DNA of 64,000 bases from Phycisphaeraceae bacterium. GTDB lineage: Bacteria; Planctomycetota; Phycisphaerae; Phycisphaerales; SM1A02. The position numbers and the translations under genes were made by a program. Of this stretch, positions 53,868-60,313 are shown piece by piece. The stretch spans positions 161,579 through 225,578 of the forward strand of contig JAHBWY010000007.1 in the NCBI GenBank assembly GCA_019636735.1. Direction: 5' to 3'. The notes under the pieces are model-generated. The model saw only the letters and a list, made by a program, of their open reading frames with translations. It did not search any database and had not been told where the DNA came from. Within the stretch, counting starts at the first letter, position 1, and each line of letters begins with the position of its first letter.

Positions 53868-54023
53868 CGCCAGCACGCGGGATCCTGCCCCGGCTCATCC
53901 GAACGCCAGCACGCGGGGTCCTGCCCCGGCTTATCCGAACGCCAGCACGCGGGATCCTGCCCCGGCTCATCCACACGCCAGCACGCGGGATCCTGCCCCG
54001 GCTTATCCGAACGCCAGCACGCG
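53868..54023. repeat. 36-bp tandem repeat array (minisatellite)
   Basis: Four complete 36-base units start at 53868, 53904, 53940 and 53976, and a fifth is cut after 12 bases (54012-54023). The unit opens CGCCAGCACGCGGGATCCTG. Units differ at one to four positions: unit 2 has GGGTCC for GGATCC, and the Y of CTYATCC alternates C, T, C, T. The unit length is a multiple of three and no stop codon occurs in most frames, but no protein is supported. There are no spacers, so it is not CRISPR. Confidence 0.92.
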
Positions 54024-54068
54024 CAGTCTTCCCCTGGCCCCTTCCCCCCGCACGGCGAAGGAGCACCC

Positions 54069-54097
54069 TTGGCATGGCCCCGGCCTTTGGCTACCAT
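54069..54097 (+). promoter_or_regulatory. Promoter of rpmE
   Basis: TTGGCA (54069-54074) and TACCAT (54092-54097) are separated by exactly 17 bases, a good sigma-70-type promoter. The predicted start of transcription is near 54104. A small hairpin, CCCCG-TCA-CGGGG (54106-54118), then lies in the 5' leader ahead of the GGAG ribosome-binding site of rpmE. Confidence 0.6.
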
Positions 54098-54132
54098 GCC
54101 CGATTCCCCGTCACGGGGTATGGAGACCAGCG

Positions 54133-54378
54133 ATGAAGAAGGAAGGCCATCCGAAGTACTACCACGACTGCAAGGTCTATTACCGTGGCCAGGTCGTCAT
54201 GACCTGCGGCGCCACGGTGCCCGAACTGCATGTCGAAGTGTGGAGTGGTTCACACCCCTACTTCACCGGCCAGAAGGTCTTCGTCGACACCGCCGGTCGC
54301 GTCGAGCGCTTCCAGCGCAAGTTCGCCGGTGGCTACTTCAAGGGCAAGGAGAAGGCTCCCGCCCCCGCCAGGAAGTAG
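54133..54378 (+). CDS. rpmE: 50S ribosomal protein L31, zinc-free type
   Basis: An 81-residue L31. 'MKKEGHPKYY', 'ELHVEVWSGSHPYFTGQKVF' and 'VDTAGRVERFQRKF' match the family along its length. The zinc cysteines are mostly gone: the usual CxC and C-x2-C positions read 'CKVYYRG' and 'WSGSH'. It is therefore a C-minus form that does not need zinc. The lysine/proline C-terminal tail is slightly long. GGAG is eight to nine bases before the ATG. It is followed by a terminator hairpin and prfA, a common rpmE-prfA arrangement. Confidence 0.9.
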   Translation: MKKEGHPKYYHDCKVYYRGQVVMTCGATVPELHVEVWSGSHPYFTGQKVFVDTAGRVERFQRKFAGGYFKGKEKAPAPARK

Positions 54379-54401
54379 GTCGAGCGCCGCATCACCTGAC
54401 C

Positions 54402-54425
54402 AGCCGCGTCCGTTCGGGCGCGGCT
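54402..54425 (+). terminator. Hairpin between rpmE and prfA
   Basis: AGCCGCGTCCG (54402-54412) can pair with CGGGCGCGGCT (54415-54425), one G-U pair included. The innermost pairs must open to leave a loop. It is followed by GTTGTGTTGG rather than a strict T-run. It could end rpmE messages partly and lower prfA expression. Confidence 0.55.
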
Positions 54426-54489
54426 GTTGTGTTGGTGGCCGCCCTGCCGGGCCACTGCGACCGTCGCCTCCCTGGAGATTGCCCGCCGC

Positions 54490-55569
54490 GTGGCCGATCC
54501 CTCGCCCAACCTGATCCGGAAGCTCGATGAACTCCTCGCGGAGGACGATCGCCTTGCGCGTGAACTCTCCGATGAGGCGATCGTTGTGGACCATCGCGAG
54601 GTGCGCCGGCGCACCGTGCGGCGCAGCGCGATCGAGCCGATCGTCGTGCGCTATCGCCGGTGGAAGGCCCTTGAACAGGAGCGGCGCGACTGCGAGGAGG
54701 TCGCGCGCGATCCCGCCAGCGACATCGCCGCGCTGGCGAAGGAGGAGATTCCGCGCCTCCGAGAGGAGGCTCGCTCGCTGATCATCGATATCGAGCGCCA
54801 GTTCGTGAGTGCCGAGGACCTGGCGATTGGCAGCGTGATTCTCGAGGTCCGCGCGGGCGTGGGTGGATTGGAAGCGGCCCTCTGGGCGGGTGATCTGCTG
54901 GAGATGTACCGCCGCTTCGCCCAGAGGCGGGGCTGGCGCTTCGATGAGCTCGACCTGGCCCCGGGTGATGCCGGTGGCGTGACGCGCGCCATCGTGAGCG
55001 TGCGCGGGGAAGGCGTCTGGAGCGCCCTCGGGTACGAGGGAGGAACGCACCAGGTCAAGCGGGTGCCGGCGACCGAGGCTCAGGGGCGCGTGCACACTTC
55101 GACCGCCACCGTCGCGGTCCTTCCCGAGCCGGAGACCATCGAGAGCGAGGTCGATCCCGCCGAGGTGAAGGAGATCATCACCACGGCCCAGGGCCCCGGC
55201 GGTCAGAATGTGAACAAGGTCGCGACCGCCGTTCACCTCGTCCACCAGCCGACCGGCATCGAGGTCCATATGCAAGAGACCCGCTCGCAGGCGCAGAACC
55301 GGGAGAAGGCGTGGCGGCTTCTGCGGGCCCGAGTCCACGAGCGACGGGAACTGGAAGCAATCGCCGCGCGGCGCGAACAGCGGCGCAGCATGATCGGTTC
55401 CGGCGACCGCGCCGAGAAGATCAGGACCTACCGCTGGAAGGAGAACCTCGTCTCCGACCAACGGATCGAAGGTGCTCAGCGGCTCGACTCGATCATGTCA
55501 GGGGACCTCGACCCGCTCGTGTCGGCCCTGTCAGCGGTGGACCTTGCGGACCGCCTGGCTCGACTCTGA
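54490..55569 (+). CDS. prfA: Peptide chain release factor 1
   Basis: A 359-residue RF1 terminating translation at UAA and UAG. The GGQ motif that triggers hydrolysis is in 'GPGGQNVNKV', and the RF1-specific codon-reading tripeptide PAT is in 'QVKRVPATEAQGRVHTS', which rules out RF2. 'EVRAGVGGLEAALWAGDLLE' and 'RTYRWKENLVSDQRI' are typical. GTG 54490 is chosen because it gives the normal family length and lies beyond the hairpin at 54402-54425; TTG 54427 would add 21 atypical residues. No prmC methyltransferase gene follows. Confidence 0.93.
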   Translation: MADPSPNLIRKLDELLAEDDRLARELSDEAIVVDHREVRRRTVRRSAIEPIVVRYRRWKALEQERRDCEEVARDPASDIAALAKEEIPRLREEARSLIIDIERQFVSAEDLAIGSVILEVRAGVGGLEAALWAGDLLEMYRRFAQRRGWRFDELDLAPGDAGGVTRAIVSVRGEGVWSALGYEGGTHQVKRVPATEAQGRVHTSTATVAVLPEPETIESEVDPAEVKEIITTAQGPGGQNVNKVATAVHLVHQPTGIEVHMQETRSQAQNREKAWRLLRARVHERRELEAIAARREQRRSMIGSGDRAEKIRTYRWKENLVSDQRIEGAQRLDSIMSGDLDPLVSALSAVDLADRLARL

Positions 55570-55634
55570 CCCATCGAGCCCGATGTGGCCCTCGTCGCCA
55601 AAGGCGAGACGCTGCCCAGATGCCGCGGCCTCGC

Positions 55635-56135
55635 CTAGGCGCAATGCACCGCACGGAGGTATCGATCGAGCACGCGCCGGGTGAACTCATCGGCCGCTCG
55701 CTCGGTCTGCATCGGCCCTTCACCCCAGAGGGCCACGCGCGGATCAATGCACTCGGGGTCCATGCGGATCTCCCAGGCGTCATCGATGACCAGCGCCTGC
55801 GGGAGACGCGTGGCATAGAAGGCGGTTGCCGCATTCACGCCCGGCTCGCCGATCACCACGGCTGGGCGCTCAAGGAGCGCGGGTTCGTTCAGATACCACA
55901 TGTCCGTGCAGACAAGCGGCAGCAGCGGACCATCGAGTTCATCAAGTTCCCGCGCCTGCCACGCGCGGATCTGTCGCACCAGGCGGTCGGCCAGGGGGCG
56001 ATCGGCGACTTCCGCGCGGAGGTGAGCGCCGACCACCACCAGCAGCAGGCGATCGACCTCGATCGGTGCATCAGGGCGCAGCGCGGTGCGAGCCGCCTCG
56101 AACGCGAGATCGTCTCCGTGCGCATCTGGAGTCAT
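55635..56135 (-). CDS. Conserved hypothetical protein
   Basis: A 166-residue soluble protein I do not recognise. It reads as a real alpha/beta fold: 'VDRLLLVVVGAHLRAEVADR' , 'GPLLPLVCTDMWYLNEPALL', 'RPAVVIGEPGVNAATAFYAT' and 'QALVIDDAWEIRMDPECIDP'. The Gly-x-Pro-Gly-x-Asn segment may bind a ligand. There is no signal or membrane segment. The start at 56135 overlaps the stop of a 41-codon frame (ATGA), which itself overlaps the end of res, so it may be translated from the defence operon. It converges with prfA, 65 bases apart. Confidence 0.65.
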   Translation of the reverse strand: MTPDAHGDDLAFEAARTALRPDAPIEVDRLLLVVVGAHLRAEVADRPLADRLVRQIRAWQARELDELDGPLLPLVCTDMWYLNEPALLERPAVVIGEPGVNAATAFYATRLPQALVIDDAWEIRMDPECIDPRVALWGEGPMQTERAADEFTRRVLDRYLRAVHCA

Positions 56136-56257
56136 AGGGCGGGAAGTGCATTCGCAGCACGAAGAGTCTGGTCGGCGGCGGGCCTCGCAGCGGACCGTCC
56201 GCTGGAACCGGATGCTCGGCACACATCGAACTCTCGCACCTGTTTCGGAATGCTCAT
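56132..56257 (-). CDS. Possible 41-residue ORF at edge of defence operon
   Basis: The frame starts with ATG overlapping the res stop (ATGA) and ends in TGA overlapping the ATG of the hypothetical gene at 55635-56135. The product begins 'MSIPKQVREFDVCRASGSSG' and has no recognisable domain; its second half is Ala-rich. It could be a small protein, the remnant of a gene cut when the operon inserted, or chance. The two exact four-base overlaps are the only support. Confidence 0.3.
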   Translation of the reverse strand: MSIPKQVREFDVCRASGSSGRSAARPAADQTLRAANALPAL

Positions 56258-59235
56258 CGCGGTTGCTCCAGAACATCGTTCACGGAGCTTGCCACAACAT
56301 AGCGAGCAGGCGCCTCTCGAACCTCCAGTGCCTTGAAGTGCTCCCGCCCGCACTGGATCTTGGCCTGCTCCATTGGCCGCAGCGCATCGCTGAAGAGTGC
56401 CGTGCCCTTGGTCTCGACGACGAAGTACAGGCGCTCCTCGCCCTCCTGCTCCACGAGCACCGCCCAGTCCGGGTTGTAGCTGCCCAGCGGCGTCGGCACG
56501 GTGAACCATCCCGGCAACTTGGCGTAGACCTTGATGGCCCCGTTCTTCTCGAGCTGGTCGCCAAATGTGCGCTCGGCGTCCGAGTCGTAGATCACCTGCT
56601 CGTACACGGCCTTGGTGGCGTTCAGCAGGTTCTTGAGATAGCCGGTCAGTTCCTCCTGCTCGAACAGCTCCTGCGCGTAGTAGTGCTCGTCGCCCAAGCG
56701 CTGGTACTTGATGCCGTCCACCACGGCCAGCCGCTTGCACCGGTTGATGGCCTCGGCGGTCAGCTCGATGAAGGCCTGCGGGTTGCGCTTGAAGTCGTCG
56801 AGCCGCCGGCTGCCGCTCAGGATGCGCTGGATGCTGCGCCGCGTGAGCTGGGTGCGGTCCTGCAGGTCGGTCAGCAGATCGGGCAGTTCGATATCGGCTT
56901 CGTCGAGCACCACCGTTGCGGCGCCTTCCCGCTCGGTGGCCTCAACGCCGGCCTTGCCGATGGCGATGTCGGCCTTGCGCCATTGCAGGCGCGTCTTCGG
57001 GATCGCGGGCGCCTGCTGCACCGCGCGAATGCAGCTCTCGATCAGCTTCTCGTTGTCGAACTGCACCCGGTAGGTGGTCTTGTGCTTGATGCGGTCCCAC
57101 AGCGCCTTGAACTCCTCACTATGGAGCACCGCCTGGCGGGGACGCACCTGGCGCCGTTCGTCGGCGTTCCTGATCTCCAGCCGCCCGGCCAGCTTCTTCA
57201 GCACGGCGGTGATCTGGTCGAGCTGCGCGGCGAAGGGCTCGGGAACGGTCAGCGTGCCGTCCTTCAGCGCCTGCTTGAGTGAATCCTGCACCTTGCCTCC
57301 GGCGTCGATGTGACCCGCCGCCTTGAGGTGCCCCCAGAGAGCCTGCGACTTCTCCACGCCGAGCGGCGCCGCGCTCCCGTCGGGATGAGCGACCGTAACG
57401 CCGGCAAACTGGTGCGGTTCGACGACACCGAAGCGGATGCCGGTGTCCTGCTCGATCTCCTTCTGCAGGTTCTCGGCGAACTGCTCGTAGCTCTCCATCG
57501 CCACCACGGTCAGCGTGTTCACCTCGAAGCCGCGCACGCGCTCACCCTGCTGGTTGACGCATAGGCGCAGGCCGCGGCCGATGGTCTGGCGCCGCTCGCG
57601 CTCGGTCTGGATGTCGCGCAGGGTGCAGATCTGGAAGACATTGGGGTTGTCCCAGCCTTCCTTGAGCGCCGAGTGGGAGAAGATGAACTTGAGCGGCGTG
57701 TCGAAGCCGAGCAGCTTCTCCTTCTCCTTCATGATCAGGTTGTAGGCGCGTTCGGCGCTGTCGCGGTTGGTCTGGTTGTTCTCGGCGGTGTCGGTCCAAC
57801 CGCCCTTCCTGTCGATGGAGAAGTAGCCGTTGTGCACCTCCTCGGCGGCACGGCTGAGGTCAACTTCCGCAAACAGCGTGCGGTAGTCGGGCAGGTTTGC
57901 CGCGCGGCGGTACTCCTCCTCGAAGATGCGCGCGTAGTCACCCTTCACCGGGTTGCCGTCGGTGTCGTAGGCGCGGTACTTCGCCACCTCGTCGATGAAG
58001 AAGAGCGACAGCACCTTGATGCCCTGTGGGCGCAGCCGCTTCTCCTTGTCGAGGTGCTCGCGAATGGTGCGACGGATCATCTCGCGCTGCACGGCCAGAG
58101 CGTCCACATCGCCCCAGGCCTGCCCGGGCTTCAGGCACTGCTCGCCGCCGGGCACGCGCAGCTCCATGTACTCATGGCCCTTGGCCACGCGGATTTCGCC
58201 AATGCGGCAGTCGGCGTAGAGGGCGCGGCCGGTGGTCTGCTCCAGGTTGTCGCCGTCCTGCACGGTGACTTCCTGCCGACGCACCGCGCCGCTGGCGGAC
58301 TGCATGTCGAGCTCGACCCGCGCGCTGATCGTGCCCTTGTTGTTGCTGACCGAGACCAGCCGCACAAAGGGCTTGTTGTGCGCGTCCTCGACCGTGGCCG
58401 AGGCCACCTCGATCTGCTTCACCAGCCGCCTTTCGTAGGCGTCCACTGCGTCGAGGCGGTAGACCATGTGGTGCTTGTCCACATGGGTGGCTGAGTAGCG
58501 CAGCGTGCAGAGGGGGTTCATCGCGTCGAGCGCTGCCTTGCCTTGGCCCTGGAGGCCGCCGTCCACGCTCTGCGGCTCGTCGACGATGACGATGGGCCGC
58601 GTCGCCTTGATCAGGTCGATGGGCTTTTCGCCGCCGGTCTTCTCGCTGTCCTTGTAGAGGTTGTTGACATCCTTCTTGTTGATGGCGCCAACCGTGACCA
58701 CCATGATCTGGATGCTGGCGCTGGTGGCGAAGTTGCGCACCTGGCCGAGCTTGGCCGAGTCGTACAGGAAGTAGTCGAAGGGCACGCCCGCATACAGCCC
58801 CTTGAAGTGCTCCTCGGTGATCTGCAGCGACTTGTACACACCCTCCTTGATCGCCACCGATGGCACCACGATGACGAACTTGGTGAAGCCGTAGCGCTTG
58901 TTCAGCTCGAAGATGGTGCGCAGGTAGACATAGGTCTTGCCGGTGCCGGTCTCCATCTCGACGGTGAAGTCACCGGAGGCGAGCGTGCCGGACGGGGGCA
59001 GGCCATGGCGAAGCTGGATGTCACCGAGGTTCTTCAGCAGCTCGTCGTCCAGCAGCGTCAAGCGGTTGCCCACGCCGAGGTCGCTCTCGGCGAAGGCCAG
59101 CGCCTGCTGGCCGCCGACGGCGTGCTGCGTGACGGTGAAATCGGTGCGGCAGATCTCCTGCCCGCGGAAGAGGTCGCAGACCGCCTCGATGGCCTGGAGC
59201 TGGTAGTCGAGGTTGGGTTCGAAGTGCAGCTTCAC
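56254..59235 (-). CDS. res: Type III-like restriction enzyme Res subunit (helicase-nuclease)
   Basis: A 993-residue superfamily 2 helicase with nuclease domain. Walker A is 'METGTGKT' (94-101), motif II is 'VDEPQ' (about 218-222), motif III 'RYSATH' follows, and motif VI is 'RERRQTIGRGLRL'. The C-terminus carries a PD-(D/E)xK-type nuclease: D923 in 'NPDWAVLVEQ' and E941/K943 in 'FVVETKGTALF'. In type III systems Res translocates or slides and cuts when bound to Mod. The start is GTG 59235, overlapping the RhuM stop (GTGA). Length is normal and no frame damage is seen. Confidence 0.92.
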   Translation of the reverse strand: MKLHFEPNLDYQLQAIEAVCDLFRGQEICRTDFTVTQHAVGGQQALAFAESDLGVGNRLTLLDDELLKNLGDIQLRHGLPPSGTLASGDFTVEMETGTGKTYVYLRTIFELNKRYGFTKFVIVVPSVAIKEGVYKSLQITEEHFKGLYAGVPFDYFLYDSAKLGQVRNFATSASIQIMVVTVGAINKKDVNNLYKDSEKTGGEKPIDLIKATRPIVIVDEPQSVDGGLQGQGKAALDAMNPLCTLRYSATHVDKHHMVYRLDAVDAYERRLVKQIEVASATVEDAHNKPFVRLVSVSNNKGTISARVELDMQSASGAVRRQEVTVQDGDNLEQTTGRALYADCRIGEIRVAKGHEYMELRVPGGEQCLKPGQAWGDVDALAVQREMIRRTIREHLDKEKRLRPQGIKVLSLFFIDEVAKYRAYDTDGNPVKGDYARIFEEEYRRAANLPDYRTLFAEVDLSRAAEEVHNGYFSIDRKGGWTDTAENNQTNRDSAERAYNLIMKEKEKLLGFDTPLKFIFSHSALKEGWDNPNVFQICTLRDIQTERERRQTIGRGLRLCVNQQGERVRGFEVNTLTVVAMESYEQFAENLQKEIEQDTGIRFGVVEPHQFAGVTVAHPDGSAAPLGVEKSQALWGHLKAAGHIDAGGKVQDSLKQALKDGTLTVPEPFAAQLDQITAVLKKLAGRLEIRNADERRQVRPRQAVLHSEEFKALWDRIKHKTTYRVQFDNEKLIESCIRAVQQAPAIPKTRLQWRKADIAIGKAGVEATEREGAATVVLDEADIELPDLLTDLQDRTQLTRRSIQRILSGSRRLDDFKRNPQAFIELTAEAINRCKRLAVVDGIKYQRLGDEHYYAQELFEQEELTGYLKNLLNATKAVYEQVIYDSDAERTFGDQLEKNGAIKVYAKLPGWFTVPTPLGSYNPDWAVLVEQEGEERLYFVVETKGTALFSDALRPMEQAKIQCGREHFKALEVREAPARYVVASSVNDVLEQPR

Positions 59236-60311
59236 TCGGCTGATCCGTTCTTCCGGCCCCTCTTCTGCCGGCTCGTCTGAGGCGAGGGAAGGCGCTTCGC
59301 CGCAGACTCAAGCGCAGCCTTCCTCGCACGCTCTCCTTCAGCTTCGGCCAACTCGCGACGGCGGGCAGCGAACGCGTCGTATTCGGCTTCGTCGCGGGCA
59401 TCGGCGTCCGCCTTGCTGATGCCGCCCTTATCGGTCAGGACGCGCCGCTCGTTGAAGGCAAGGAACTCGTCGAGCTTCCGCTCCCAGTCGCCCAGGAACA
59501 CCTGGCGGCGACGCCTGGCCTGATCCTCGGCGAAGTCCAGCCACATCACGACGATCCGGTTGAGGCCATCGATCTCGTCCGAGCTCAGGTAGTTCTTCGC
59601 CACCGTCACATCGGCCTTTCGGACCACCTCGCCCTTCCAGCTCGTCAGCCCCATGTTGGGGCGGGAGTGGTCGGCCCGCTTGGCGATCAGCTCAGGAGCA
59701 GTCCTGCCGGTGGCGGCGAAGTGCAGCTTGTTCTGGATCGTCTGGAAGAACTCCGTGGTCCCGCGGCTGCCGGAGTCGTAGTCGCCGGCAAGGGCGAAGA
59801 TCTCCCGGACGCGCAGGTACATCCGCCGCTCGCTTGCGCGAATGTCGCGGATGCGTTCAAGCAGCTCGTCGAAGTAGTCAGGGGCACTCGACCCCTCGAC
59901 GGGCGGGTTCCGGAGCCGCTCGTCGTCCATCGCGAAACCCTTCACCAGGTACTCGCGCAGCCGCTCGGTGGCCCAGCGGCGGAACTGGATGCCTCGCTCG
60001 GACCGGACGCGGTATCCCACGGCCAGGATGGCGTCCAGGTTGTAGTGCTTCACCGAACGACGGACCTCGCGCGCGCCCTCCTGTCGAACTTGTAAGTACT
60101 CCTTACAGGTTGCCGCCTCGTCGATCTCGCCCTCCTCGTAGAGAGCCTTGAGGTGCAGCGTGATGTTCTGTGGGGTCGTCTGGAACAGGTCTGCCATCAG
60201 CGCCTGGCTGAGCCAGAGCGTCTCCCCAGCAAAGCGGCACTCGATTCGGGTGCGCCCGTCGTCGGTCTGGTAGAGGACGATCTCGCCGGGTGGCTCTTCC
60301 GGGGTCGACAT
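59232..60311 (-). CDS. RhuM family protein
   Basis: A 359-residue protein of the RhuM family, first named from a Salmonella pathogenicity island and often found in restriction loci and prophages. Conserved parts are 'LWLSQALMADLFQTTPQNIT' (a helix-turn-helix-like, ORF6N-type start), 'EVRRSVKHYNLDAILAVGYR', 'VRSERGIQFRRWATERLREY' and 'KADVTVAKNYLSSDEIDGLN'. The last 60 residues are highly charged. DNA binding is plausible; the family has no established activity. It starts two bases after the mod stop and overlaps res by four. Confidence 0.88.
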   Translation of the reverse strand: MSTPEEPPGEIVLYQTDDGRTRIECRFAGETLWLSQALMADLFQTTPQNITLHLKALYEEGEIDEAATCKEYLQVRQEGAREVRRSVKHYNLDAILAVGYRVRSERGIQFRRWATERLREYLVKGFAMDDERLRNPPVEGSSAPDYFDELLERIRDIRASERRMYLRVREIFALAGDYDSGSRGTTEFFQTIQNKLHFAATGRTAPELIAKRADHSRPNMGLTSWKGEVVRKADVTVAKNYLSSDEIDGLNRIVVMWLDFAEDQARRRRQVFLGDWERKLDEFLAFNERRVLTDKGGISKADADARDEAEYDAFAARRRELAEAEGERARKAALESAAKRLPSPQTSRQKRGRKNGSAE

Positions 60312-60313
60312 GG

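Noticed and set aside
53868..54023. CRISPR array
   Set aside because: The 36-base units abut directly with no spacers, and no cas gene is in the window.
53729..54097. A repeat protein with 12-residue repeats encoded on the minus strand over the 36-bp array
   Set aside because: Because 36 is a multiple of three, several frames are open at once; there is no ribosome-binding site and no sequence outside the repeats that looks like protein.
54427..54489. TTG start for prfA at 54427
   Set aside because: It would begin two bases after the hairpin and add 21 residues absent from RF1; GTG 54490 gives the usual length.
55311..56336. A 341-codon plus-strand frame after prfA, in the place of prmC
   Set aside because: It overlaps the end of prfA in another frame and has no methyltransferase motif; the minus-strand hypothetical gene is the better reading.
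56086..57282. A 398-codon plus-strand frame opposite res and the hypothetical gene
   Set aside because: Leu/Val/Arg-rich antisense shadow of res; similar long shadows at 57673-58494, 54250-55461 and 24866-25966 were rejected for the same reason.
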